Shown piece by piece: positions 30,486-40,355 of a stretch of 64,000 nucleotides of DNA (position 1 is the first letter of the stretch; each line of letters opens with the position of its first letter). Origin of the DNA: Anatilimnocola aggregata (GTDB lineage Bacteria > Planctomycetota > Planctomycetia > Pirellulales > Pirellulaceae); NCBI RefSeq assembly GCF_007747655.1, contig NZ_CP036274.1:5828001-5892000 (forward strand). Direction: 5' to 3'. The notes under the pieces are model-generated. The model saw only the letters and a program-made list of their open reading frames with translations, did not search any database and was not told where the DNA came from. A program made the translations under genes and the position numbers.

Positions 30486-31400
30486 ATGCATGTATCCTTG
30501 ATGTCGGATGTGGCGAAACTCGTGCACGATCACGAACTTCGATACGATGTGTCGACCATGTGTTCGCTTCCGGAACTAATGGCTAAGCAGTTTCTTTCTT
30601 CCGGTCGCAATCTTATTGTGATTGATACTTTTCGCAATGTTTCGTCGATTACCGTGGCACTGGCCGCGGGCGCTTTGGACGTGATGCTCTTTGGAAAGGG
30701 ACGCGAAAATCTAGAGATGCTGAAAGCTGAAGCAGCTTCTTACAGCGGATTAAAGTTACTAGCGGGTGAGTTTGAAGGTCAACCAATTCCCGGATTCGAC
30801 TGCGGCAATAGCCCGCTCGACTTCTCAGTGGAACGCGTTTCAGGACGGCGAATCTATTACAGCTCTACGAATGGCGGAGCTGCCGTTCAATCCGCACTTT
30901 CACTCACTAAAAAAGAGCTTGTGCTCGGCTGCATCCTAAATGGTGCTGCAATTGGTCGCGCCATTGCCAGCGGTCATTTGCCCCTTCCACTCATGATTGT
31001 TTGCGCCGGATTCCGAGGTGGCTTCGCGATCGAGGATTGCCTGACCGCCGGGCAGATTCTCTTGGTTGCACGTAGTCATGGTGCGGACTTAGGCATACTA
31101 GATGATTGTTCGTGTGCAGCAATGGAACTTGCAAAGGCGCGGTTTGGCGAAACCGGCAACGTGCTCGAACCGCGCAAACTAGCATACGAACTTGCCCAGT
31201 CTCGATGTGGTTCGGTTCTCACGACCCTCGGCTTAGGAGCAGATATCGCGGCCGCAATCGATGGCACAGGGCTGGACCCTGCGATCGTTATTGGTGCAAA
31301 CGACTGCATTCCTATCATCGATCGACGTTCCTCGCCGCCTCGGATAATTGCCGCGCCGTCCTTCGGTTCGTTTTCAAGTAACCCGAGAAAGCCAAGATGA
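30486..31400 (+). CDS. 2-phosphosulfolactate phosphatase (ComB)-like protein
   Basis: A 304-residue protein with several ComB-family blocks in order: VIDTFRNVSSITVALAAGA (45-63), LLAGEFEGQPIPGFDCGNSP (91-110), YYSSTNGG (124-131), CAGFRGGFAIEDCLTAGQIL (173-192) and LGLGADIAAAID near the C-terminus. ComB removes phosphate from 2-phosphosulfolactate in coenzyme M-type sulfonate synthesis. Here the normally conserved TTNGT is STNGG, and no comA or comC is near, so the substrate may differ. It follows the VOC-like gene by 30 bases and both face the XRE-type regulator. Confidence 0.7.
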   Translation: MHVSLMSDVAKLVHDHELRYDVSTMCSLPELMAKQFLSSGRNLIVIDTFRNVSSITVALAAGALDVMLFGKGRENLEMLKAEAASYSGLKLLAGEFEGQPIPGFDCGNSPLDFSVERVSGRRIYYSSTNGGAAVQSALSLTKKELVLGCILNGAAIGRAIASGHLPLPLMIVCAGFRGGFAIEDCLTAGQILLVARSHGADLGILDDCSCAAMELAKARFGETGNVLEPRKLAYELAQSRCGSVLTTLGLGADIAAAIDGTGLDPAIVIGANDCIPIIDRRSSPPRIIAAPSFGSFSSNPRKPR

Positions 31401-31806
31401 GCTTCTAGCTGGCTCGCCCGCTAGACGATTGCAGGCCAACCAAGCATTGCACTTGCCCCATCTCTGTCAGACGTGTCGCTGCTCCTGTCCCGACTGCAGT
31501 TGGTATTCTCCCAACGCCAACCCCGCGCTCTCGGTTAGTATCTGCGTCCCGACCAGTACCCCGGATCGAACGAGGCTGTTAACCAGATTTCAGGCGAAAA
31601 CAGAGAGCGGAGAGAGTTCTCGGGAGAGCGGCGACGAAAACGGCCGTGGGGCAAAATTAGAGAGCGCGGCAGGGACGTCCGAGAGAGACCGGCTCTCGCC
31701 GTAACTCCTTGCAGAACAATGTGTAAACGTCAAAAGCCGGCAGAACTCTCTGGCCGGCGTTTAGCGTTAACCGTTGGGTCGGTCCAAGTTAGGGCCGAAA
31801 TAGGAG
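31401..31806. other. gene-free stretch before tRNA-Asn
   Basis: 406 bp containing copy 3 of the dispersed repeat (31525-31572) and purine-rich sequence around 31600-31690. There is no credible gene and no visible copy of the tRNA-Asn 3' end. Confidence 0.5.
31525..31572 (+). repeat. dispersed repeat, copy 3
   Basis: Nearly identical over 48 bp to copy 1 at 27606-27653 (differences only near the end: GGATCGAACG against GGACCGAACC). Confidence 0.8.
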
Positions 31807-31879
31807 CTCCCCCCGCAGGACTCGAACCTGCGACCCGGCGGTTAACAGCCGCCTGCTCTACCAACTGAGCTAGAGGGGA
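31807..31879 (-). tRNA. tRNA-Asn (anticodon GTT)
   Basis: A 73-nt cloverleaf on the minus strand. The acceptor is TCCCCTC paired to GGGGGGA with discriminator G. The D-loop is AGCTCAGTTGGTAGAGC, the anticodon loop CTGTTAACC and the T-arm GCAGG-TTCGAGT-CCTGC. No CCA is encoded. Its 3' end points to the accessory region on the left, the side on which tRNA-targeting integrases insert. Confidence 0.95.
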
Positions 31880-32162
31880 TTAGAGACTCATTAAATTAGC
31901 TTGAAGTCCGGGTTTCGACAAGTGAACTACGGGGCATTTTTGGGAACCAATGGGTTTTCAATTCCCCTTGGGCGGGTCGTAGCGAAGAAGGGGTGCAGAG
32001 GGATGGGATGAGAATCCGAACTCGCTGGTTTAATTCGCTGTTTTTACCGACGGCTAGAGGGGAAGAATACGAGTTACGCCGTGGCAGCGTGAAAGGTTCC
32101 CAGCTAACATTGTCATTCCCAGTTTTCCCCTTTCCGCAGCTTTGTTGGCAGGTCTTTTTGCA

Positions 32163-33587
<1,425 letters not shown>

Positions 33588-33764
33588 GAACGTTGCTAGC
33601 GGGCAGATATTTCCCGAAAAATCTGGGCAAATGCTATTTTCAGCCCAAATTGGGTTTGCTGCTTTCGACGCTGCCACCGACAATCCCGCGCAGGCACCCA
33701 ATGGACGGGTACTTGCCAGCAGCGACCGCACGTAGCGCGCTTTTCGTCCACGGAGGGATCTGTG

Positions 33765-34994
33765 ATGTTTTGCGTGAGCATTGTTTTCCGACTCGCTCAA
33801 CTTCGTAATCGTTCTTTGCGCACTCGGCACTTCATTTATGCCGCAGGTTGGGCCTGCTTGTTGGCGGCGCTGACGGTGAAGCCTATTCAAGCCCAACAGA
33901 ACGCGCTCCGGCCGACGACGGTAAAGACGGCACCCACCGAAGCATCGACCGAGGCGGCTCCGGTCGTTCGGTCGATTGCGCGGCAATTGGGCGACGCCTA
34001 CACCCTGTCGAAATCGGCCAAGACCGTCGACGAGTACAGCAGCATTATTGAAACCTGCGAGCGCGTGTTGGCCGAAACGAACAAGGTTGACACAATTAAG
34101 TACACGCACGAGTTGGCCGCATGGAGCTACAACCGCCGCGGTGAAGCCTATGTGCAACTGGCCGCCGAACTGTTTGAGAAAGGAGAAGAGCGACAAGCCA
34201 ACGAACTCGATACGCTTGCCCTCGACGACTTTACACAGGCAATCGGCCACGACAAGACCAAGTGGAAGGCGTTGCACAATCGGGGTGTGAGCTTGGGCTT
34301 ACACGGCAAAATGGATGAAGCCATTGCTGATTTCGATGAACTGCTGCGACTAAAACCCGATCACGTCAACGGCTGGTACAACCGGGGCGAGATTCATGCG
34401 CAACTTGGTCAATTCGATAAAGCGATCGCTGACTTTTCTGCTGCTTTAAAGTTGAAGGCCAACGATCACGGCTCGCTAATTGGCCGAGCAACGGCGCAGC
34501 GGCAACTCGGCAACTACAGCGAAGCGCTCAAGGACATATCGGTTGCATTGAAGCATCAACCCAGCAATGCATTGGCGTATTGCGAACGGGCTGAAATCGA
34601 AATGTCGCTGGGACAATGGCAACTGGCTGCAGAAGACTTTCGGACTGCTGCCAAAGCAGATCCTGAACTGGGCCGCGCCTTTCGAGGTGTTGCCTGGCTG
34701 ATGTCGACTTGCCCTGAGTTGAAATTTCGCAATGCAAAGCTGGCACTAGAAGCTGCTGAAAAGGCAATCGCCCTGGATGGTGCCACCGACTATCGAACAC
34801 TCGATGTCCTGGCGGCCACTCAGGCCAATCTGGGTCAGTTCGAAGACGCACAGGCCAATTTGCTGAAGGCGATTCAGTTCGCCCCGCAAGAGCTGCGCGC
34901 TCCGCTACAATCGCGAATGCGTTTGTATGCAAACGGCGAGCCCTATCGTGAACCGATTCGGCAAGCAGCCGTCCCTGGTAACCTGCCGCGATAG
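33765..34994 (+). CDS. secreted TPR-repeat protein
   Basis: A 409-residue protein with an N-terminal signal or anchor (about residues 20-42, YAAGWACLLAALTVKPIQAQ). At least five TPR units follow, among them LHNRGVSLGLHGKMDEAIAD, WYNRGEIHAQLGQFDKAIAD and GRATAQRQLGNYSEALKD. TPRs mediate protein contacts; the partner is unknown. ATG 33765 has GGAGGG 8-10 bases upstream (a GTG at 33762 is less likely). The aminotransferase gene begins 21 bases downstream, so both are probably one unit. Confidence 0.8.
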   Translation: MFCVSIVFRLAQLRNRSLRTRHFIYAAGWACLLAALTVKPIQAQQNALRPTTVKTAPTEASTEAAPVVRSIARQLGDAYTLSKSAKTVDEYSSIIETCERVLAETNKVDTIKYTHELAAWSYNRRGEAYVQLAAELFEKGEERQANELDTLALDDFTQAIGHDKTKWKALHNRGVSLGLHGKMDEAIADFDELLRLKPDHVNGWYNRGEIHAQLGQFDKAIADFSAALKLKANDHGSLIGRATAQRQLGNYSEALKDISVALKHQPSNALAYCERAEIEMSLGQWQLAAEDFRTAAKADPELGRAFRGVAWLMSTCPELKFRNAKLALEAAEKAIALDGATDYRTLDVLAATQANLGQFEDAQANLLKAIQFAPQELRAPLQSRMRLYANGEPYREPIRQAAVPGNLPR

Positions 34995-35015
34995 TCGCGT
35001 AGCAAGAGCAGCACG

Positions 35016-36155
35016 ATGACCTGGCAACAGCATTGGCGTTTGCGACCTGATACTATCTATCTAAATCACGGCTCGTTCGGCCCTCCTCCGCTTGTCGTGC
35101 AACAATCGCGACGCGAGTGGCAACAACGGCTCGACGAGCAGCCAATGGACTTTTTCGTTCGTCAACTCGAACCTGCGTGGTTCGATGTGCGCGAACAACT
35201 CGCCCGATTTGTTGGTACGACAGGCGCGAATCTGGTCTTTGTCGACAATGCAACAGTCGGCATGAATATCGTCGCCGATTCGTTTCCTCTGCATGCGGGC
35301 GACGAAGTACTGCTGACAAATCATGAGTATGGCGCGGTAGAACGGATCTGGCAGCGCGCTTGCAGCAAAGCCTCAGCTGTGATGACGACCGTCGCATTGC
35401 CCTTGCCATTCACCACGGTTGAGGAGACGGTCGCGAAAATCGTAGAAGCGACATCACCTAATACCAGGCTGATTGTGGTCAGTCACGTTACGTCGCCGAC
35501 AGCGGTCACCTTACCGGTAAGGCAACTTTGCGCTGCGGCGCGTGAGCGCGGAATCGCGGTTTGCATTGATGGTCCCCATGCGTTGGTTCAAGAAGATGTG
35601 GAGTTGGATGCCTTGGGTTGCGACTTTTATGCAGCCAGCTGTCATAAGTGGCTCTGCGCGCCGTTTGGCAGTGGCTTTTTGTTTGCCGCTCCCCAATGGC
35701 AAAAGCATATTCGTCCGCCGGTAATGAGTTGGGGACGACTGCCACCCACCAATCCAGGCCAATGGTCGGATGAGTTTTTGTGGAGCGGCACCCGCGATTA
35801 TTCAGCTTCGCTCGCAATTCCTGCCGCCATCGACTTCATCAACAAGATTGGCGTTGCTGCGTTTCGTGAGCACACTCACGATCTGGCACGTTATGCCCGC
35901 AAGCAGTTGGTCGAACTCACCGGCCAGCAACCCCTTGTTCCCGATGATCCCGCCTGGTTTTGTGCGATGGCTCATGTGCCCCTCACGCCTGGTTCGAGAC
36001 AGCCGCTGCAGGACCAGCTTTGGCTGCAATATCGGATTGAAGTTCCGATCGTTGAATGGAGCGGCAGCCGCTATGTGCGTGTCTCGTGTCATCTGTACAA
36101 CGATCGAGATCAAGTCGATGAACTGGTGCGAGGATTGAAGGCACTGATCTATTGA
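35016..36155 (+). CDS. class V aminotransferase (isopenicillin-N-epimerase-like)
   Basis: A 379-residue PLP-dependent enzyme. YLNHGSFGPPP (15-25) is the typical start, NATVGMN (78-84) and IDGPHAL (184-190) contact the cofactor, and Lys 211 in SCHKWLCAPFGSGFL is the Schiff-base lysine. It belongs with the isopenicillin-N epimerase / cysteine desulfurase-like branch of class V enzymes, but substrates in this branch vary widely. It lies 21 bases after the TPR gene. Confidence 0.85.
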   Translation: MTWQQHWRLRPDTIYLNHGSFGPPPLVVQQSRREWQQRLDEQPMDFFVRQLEPAWFDVREQLARFVGTTGANLVFVDNATVGMNIVADSFPLHAGDEVLLTNHEYGAVERIWQRACSKASAVMTTVALPLPFTTVEETVAKIVEATSPNTRLIVVSHVTSPTAVTLPVRQLCAAARERGIAVCIDGPHALVQEDVELDALGCDFYAASCHKWLCAPFGSGFLFAAPQWQKHIRPPVMSWGRLPPTNPGQWSDEFLWSGTRDYSASLAIPAAIDFINKIGVAAFREHTHDLARYARKQLVELTGQQPLVPDDPAWFCAMAHVPLTPGSRQPLQDQLWLQYRIEVPIVEWSGSRYVRVSCHLYNDRDQVDELVRGLKALIY

Positions 36156-36351
36156 ATGGTGAGTTGCAGTTTCTGACTTGCACGAACCGAAACGTGTCAA
36201 GACTTCTTCCTGGCGCAATTTCTGGCCGATTGGTTGACGCAGCTTCCTAGAGCGATATCCTTACACCAGTATTTTCTGGTCGTCGGCGTCTGGTGCTGAC
36301 AACTAACTTGTCTACGCTCAAAATCTTAATGACCCTGTCAAAGGTTGCAGC

Positions 36352-36795
36352 ATGGGTTTATTCGATGGTCTGCTCAGCGGCATGGAAGGAAATGCTCGCT
36401 TTACGGCGCAAGAAGCATTTGCCGGCATCCTGGTGGGAGCTACGGCCTGCGATGGGCATTTTGCCGATGACGAAGTGCGCGGCCTGGTCTCGACATTGCT
36501 GCGCATGAAGCTGTTTCAGCGAAGTAGCGAAAAGCAGTTCGACGGCATGCTCGATAAACTCGTAGGCCTGGCAAAACGAAATGGTGTGCCCGCACTTGTC
36601 GACCGCTGCATTGAGGCAATGCCGCCCGAACTGCGCGATACGGCCTTTGCAAATGCCTGCAACATTGTGCTGGCCGATGGCGTGGCCGAACAGGCTGAGC
36701 GCGATTTCATCAACGGATTGCAAACCAAGTTGCGACTCGATGCGACGGTTTGTCACACCATCGTCCAGGTGATGGTCATTAAGAACATGGGTTAG
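36352..36795 (+). CDS. TerB-like protein, first of tandem pair
   Basis: A 147-residue all-helical protein of the TerB-like superfamily. It starts MGLFDGLLSG, has GATACDGHFADDEVRGL (a metal-binding-type acidic helix, about 29-45) and NIVLADGVAEQAERDFINGL, and ends IVQVMVIKNMG. AAAGG lies six bases before the ATG. The paralogue at 36834 shares length and all landmarks. TerB proteins occur in tellurite-resistance and stress or phage-response systems, but no other ter genes are nearby. Confidence 0.75.
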   Translation: MGLFDGLLSGMEGNARFTAQEAFAGILVGATACDGHFADDEVRGLVSTLLRMKLFQRSSEKQFDGMLDKLVGLAKRNGVPALVDRCIEAMPPELRDTAFANACNIVLADGVAEQAERDFINGLQTKLRLDATVCHTIVQVMVIKNMG

Positions 36796-36833
36796 GCGTT
36801 CGTACCACGGCAGGTCGCAGAGAAGGTTTTTCC

Positions 36834-37277
36834 ATGGGAATGTTCGACGATATTCTGGGTGGATTTGGAACGCCGCAAGCCTTTGGTCCGCAGGAGGGGT
36901 TTGCCGGCGTGCTGCTCGCCACCGCGGCCCACGACGGTCACCTGGCCGATGAAGAAATGGCCTCGATGTTTAATACGCTCGGCCGCATGAAGCTTTATCA
37001 GCACATGCCCGAACAGCGATTCAAATCGATGATCGATCGCCTGGTGGGTGTGCTCAAGCGAAACGGTCCCGAAGAACTGATGCGTCAATCGGTGGCTGTC
37101 GTTCCGCCCGAACTGCGTGAAACGTGTTTCGCCAGCGCGACGGACTTGATTCTTGCCGACGGAGTCGTCGAGCAAAACGAACGCGACTTAATGCAGCAAC
37201 TGATGATTTCGCTACAAATCGACAGCACCCGGGCAAAGACCATTGTGCAAGTGCTGGTGATTAAGAACAAAGGCTAA
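36834..37277 (+). CDS. TerB-like protein, second of tandem pair
   Basis: A 147-residue paralogue of the gene 38 bases upstream, of exactly the same length. Shared blocks are ATAAHDGHLADEEMASM, DLILADGVVEQNERDLMQQL and the ending IVQVLVIKNKG. Identity judged by eye is roughly one half, so the duplication is old or the pair has specialised. AAGG precedes the ATG by about eight bases. The two are probably co-transcribed. Confidence 0.75.
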   Translation: MGMFDDILGGFGTPQAFGPQEGFAGVLLATAAHDGHLADEEMASMFNTLGRMKLYQHMPEQRFKSMIDRLVGVLKRNGPEELMRQSVAVVPPELRETCFASATDLILADGVVEQNERDLMQQLMISLQIDSTRAKTIVQVLVIKNKG

Positions 37278-37306
37278 GCCGTACACCAGCAACCGAAATA
37301 TCTGAC

Positions 37307-38602
37307 TCAACGCGCAATGGTTTCGTCAAAATTCCAAGCCCAGTTCAGCACATCGCCGTAATCGCTGAAGTACCAATAGGCTTGGCCATAACGCTCGTGA
37401 CGCGTCAAATAAGCACAGGTCTCGGGGCCGCGCCTCTCTTTGACGAGGCGAAACAGGTCGGCAAGTACATCGACATTGCTGCCATAATAGCTGTGGCCAA
37501 GAAAATTAAAGTCAACGGCGGAAACGTCGATCGTGGTGATGCCCGGCACCACGAGAGGTGGATGGGAATCACCCGCGCGCTGCTCGCGATGAAGTGATTT
37601 TGAAATGACTAGAGCCGCGTCGCCAGTGCTTGCATAGAGTGTGACCTGCTCGGCTTGGGCGACCACACCAGGGGCCCACTTCACAAAATCGCTGCAGCCC
37701 ACATCGGGAGCGCAGAACACCAAGTTGGCCAGTGGTTTGCGTGCGAGTTGGGGCAAACGCCCCACTGCTTGCATGACGAGGCGACTTCCCATGCTGTGGA
37801 CGACAACGTTGACGCGAGTGCCCTCTGGAATCTTACTCAACAACTGGTAGAGAAACGTTGTAAAGGGCTGGACCGAAGCAAGGTTTATCTGCTCATCGGT
37901 TTCATAGTTGCCCAATCCCCCTTGCGATGGCCAACAGTAACTGACGACTGCACCATTAAATGGCAGATCGAGCGCGACTTGAGCCGTGCGAATGAGGGCG
38001 GATTCAAAATCGACGTTGAAGCCATGAACGAACAGGAGCAGGTCTTTCTGTCGTGACTGATTGATTTGCCGATTTACCCCCTCCGCCAATTGCTGCCAAT
38101 CGAGCGTGCGAACTTCATCAAACCTTACGTGTTGGAATGGATCGCTTGTAGCGCTGGTTGTCGGCGGCTGTTGGGTTCCTTGCGATTGTTCTCGCTGCGG
38201 ATCTTCACCGCGGCGGCGAAAGGGAATCATGATTTCAGCACGACCGAAATATGGCTCTGCCAACAGCTGATTGCCAAACCGCTGCTGAGTGCCAGTAGCG
38301 GTTTCGGCCAGTAAGCCGCGATTTGTAGCAAAGAACACTTCCCAGGTCGTCGCTTTGTCGCGCGCCCGAATGACAGCCACAGGCTCGTCCAGCACTTCCA
38401 CGAATGGACCCCAGGCGCCGTGCAACAGCGGTCGGTCGGTTGTCTTCAATGTCTCTTCGTAGCGGGTGTCGTAATAGACCGATGGCCGGCGTTTTTTTAC
38501 GATGATGGTCGGCGGCTTGCGGCAGCCAAGGACCGCTGAAAGGGAAATGAGCAGCAGGATAGAAAAACGTAAGCCGGCACTTGCTGAGTTCATTTTGTTC
38601 AT
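37307..38602 (-). CDS. DUF900 alpha/beta-hydrolase lipoprotein
   Basis: A 431-residue protein with a lipoprotein signal ending in the lipobox LSAVLGC, so it is likely membrane-anchored. The hydrolase domain (about 185-400) has FVHGFNVDFESALIRTAQ, SYCWPSQGG and the nucleophile in VVHSMGSRL, as in DUF900. The substrate is unknown. Three in-frame ATGs are near the start; 38602 (or 38593) gives a normal lipoprotein leader. It is convergent with the TerB-like pair, 29 bases away. Confidence 0.75.
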   Translation of the reverse strand: MNKMNSASAGLRFSILLLISLSAVLGCRKPPTIIVKKRRPSVYYDTRYEETLKTTDRPLLHGAWGPFVEVLDEPVAVIRARDKATTWEVFFATNRGLLAETATGTQQRFGNQLLAEPYFGRAEIMIPFRRRGEDPQREQSQGTQQPPTTSATSDPFQHVRFDEVRTLDWQQLAEGVNRQINQSRQKDLLLFVHGFNVDFESALIRTAQVALDLPFNGAVVSYCWPSQGGLGNYETDEQINLASVQPFTTFLYQLLSKIPEGTRVNVVVHSMGSRLVMQAVGRLPQLARKPLANLVFCAPDVGCSDFVKWAPGVVAQAEQVTLYASTGDAALVISKSLHREQRAGDSHPPLVVPGITTIDVSAVDFNFLGHSYYGSNVDVLADLFRLVKERRGPETCAYLTRHERYGQAYWYFSDYGDVLNWAWNFDETIAR

Positions 38603-38766
38603 CCAGCCACAGGTGGAAAGTGCGCTGCAACACTGCCCCAAAAATGCCGGCGAACTTTAGCCACTTTGGGTGAAATGGCCAAGACGAAAAGCTGGATCTT
38701 GAAGGTTGTCGTCCCGCAACTCATGATGGTCTTTCGATCCCCTTCCACCTGTCTGGAGTTGCTGCC

Positions 38767-39474
38767 ATGTCTTCGATTCGAATTCTAATACTGTCGATTT
38801 TTGGTCTGGCGATTGGTCTATCGACTGCGGCGGCTGCCGAAAAGAAGGTGCGGCTGTTCATTCTTTCGGGGCAATCGAACATGGTGGGACTCGATCCAAA
38901 AGTGTCCTTTACCCCCGCTGTGGAGAAGGAATTTGCCGGCGACGACGTGATCGTTGTGAAGAACGCCGCTAGCGGCCAGCCGATTCGTCGTTGGTACAAA
39001 AAGTGGGCGTTACCAGCCGGGGCAGCTGAAGGGAGTTCTAAGCCGAAGAACGGCGACCTTTACGAAAGAATGATGGAGACTGTGACCTCAGCGCTCGGTG
39101 GCAAGAAGCCCGACACGGTGACGTTTGTCTGGATGCAAGGCGAGCGAGATGCCAAGGCGGGTTGGCAGGCGGTCTACTATGAGGCACTAACCGGAACAGT
39201 CGACCAATTGCGGACTGATTTGAAACACAAGGATATCGCCGTGGTAGTGGGCAGACTCAGCGACAATCTAAAAAATGATCAGGGCTGGAATGCGGTGCGG
39301 GCCGCGCAAGAAAAGGTTGCTGCCGATGAGCCTTTCGGCGCGTGGGTCGATACCGACGACCTGAATGGCACGCACGATGGCCTGCACTACAACAAGCAAG
39401 GATATGCCGAACTCGGTCGCCGCTTTGCTGCCCGCGCGATTGAGCTCAATCGCAAGCAGGAAGCGAAGAAGTAA
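38767..39474 (+). CDS. secreted SGNH-type carbohydrate esterase (sialate O-acetylesterase-like)
   Basis: A 235-residue exported enzyme with signal peptide (ILILSIFGLAIGLSTAAAA). Catalytic blocks of the SGNH/GDSL acetylesterase family are present: FILSGQSNMVG with the nucleophilic serine, FVWMQGERDA as block III and DGLHYNKQGYAELG with Asp and His near the C-terminus. Members deacetylate polysaccharides such as xylan or sialic acids, consistent with planctomycete polysaccharide use. Confidence 0.85.
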   Translation: MSSIRILILSIFGLAIGLSTAAAAEKKVRLFILSGQSNMVGLDPKVSFTPAVEKEFAGDDVIVVKNAASGQPIRRWYKKWALPAGAAEGSSKPKNGDLYERMMETVTSALGGKKPDTVTFVWMQGERDAKAGWQAVYYEALTGTVDQLRTDLKHKDIAVVVGRLSDNLKNDQGWNAVRAAQEKVAADEPFGAWVDTDDLNGTHDGLHYNKQGYAELGRRFAARAIELNRKQEAKK

Positions 39475-39489
39475 CGTGGCGAGAAATCG

Positions 39490-40266
39490 CTAGGACCACT
39501 TGGCTTCCAGCTGACGCAAATCGGACCGCAGGCGAGATATCTCCGCCTGCATCTCGGCAACTTCCACGCGCAGCTCCGCAAACTCGTCGGCTGTCACGCC
39601 GCGCGGGGCTGGCACCGCAGGAGCGGATGTTCGCGGTGCAACTGGGGCGGGCGCGCTCGGCGGCGAATATGCTGCGGGACGATCTTCGTCGGGCCCACGA
39701 TCGCCAACATGCCCTGCGTACTGCGTGCGTAGTTCGCCAATCTCGCGCTCTTTGTAAAGATTGTGCGAGACAATCTGCCCGCGGCCGGGAGGCGTCAGTT
39801 CCACCATCAGCTTCTTTTTGAGCAGGCCATCGACGATCAGCTTTAACGACCCCTGATCGGCAATGGGTTCCATACGCGAGGCGCGAGCGCGCAAATCGCC
39901 GAGAGTCTGTTCGCCACGCAGCAGGAGCTCGGTCATCACGCTGATTTCAAACTTATCGACGCCGAGCCATTCGTAGGCATGATGCCGATACTTGGCCACC
40001 CGGCCACTTCCTTGCACCTCGGTCACGGCCGACATGCCCCGCAGTTCGTCGAGAATCTGCTCGACTTCCTCGGCAGAGAGGGTCATCAGCGGCTCGCGGT
40101 TGCTCTTCTGATTGCAACCGGTAACGATGCCGTTAAGCGTCATGGGGTAGGCGTCGGGAGTTGTCTTCGCCTTCTCGACGAGGACGCCGAACACGCGCCG
40201 CTGGCGCGAATTCAAAGGTTGCCACAGTCGCTTTGCTTCTTCGCCACCCGCCTGCTGCTCGCTCAT
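39490..40266 (-). CDS. YceH/DUF480 family protein
   Basis: A 258-residue protein. Residues 15-185 are the two winged-helix domains of the YceH (DUF480) family (LNSRQRRVFGVLVEKAKTTP, then CNQKSNREPL, then LLLRGEQTLGDLRARASRM). A Pro/Ala-rich linker and a short C-terminal coiled coil (VAEMQAEISRLRSDLRQL) follow. The molecular role of the family is not established. It is convergent with the esterase gene, with 15 bases between the stops. Confidence 0.88.
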   Translation of the reverse strand: MSEQQAGGEEAKRLWQPLNSRQRRVFGVLVEKAKTTPDAYPMTLNGIVTGCNQKSNREPLMTLSAEEVEQILDELRGMSAVTEVQGSGRVAKYRHHAYEWLGVDKFEISVMTELLLRGEQTLGDLRARASRMEPIADQGSLKLIVDGLLKKKLMVELTPPGRGQIVSHNLYKEREIGELRTQYAGHVGDRGPDEDRPAAYSPPSAPAPVAPRTSAPAVPAPRGVTADEFAELRVEVAEMQAEISRLRSDLRQLEAKWS

Positions 40267-40293
40267 TCCAGAATCCTAGTTGCCTGTTACTGA

Positions 40294-40353
40294 TGTAGCG
40301 TGGGCTTTAGCCCACGTGTAGGGTTGGTCGTTGTGGGCTAAAGCCCACATTAC
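40294..40353. repeat. REP-like inverted pair
   Basis: Two 16-bp palindromes, GTGGGCTTTAGCCCAC (40300-40315) and GTGGGCTAAAGCCCAC (40333-40348), face each other in an inverted arrangement flanked by TGTAGC and ATTACA. This motif pair is a known kind of intergenic repeat in planctomycete genomes. It may act as a terminator between the rhodanese and YceH genes. Confidence 0.75.
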
Positions 40354-40355
40354 AA

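Noticed and set aside
31807-31879. attachment-site repeat of the tRNA-Asn 3' end inside the accessory region
   Set aside because: Looked for by eye to the left of the tRNA and not found; it may exist outside the window.
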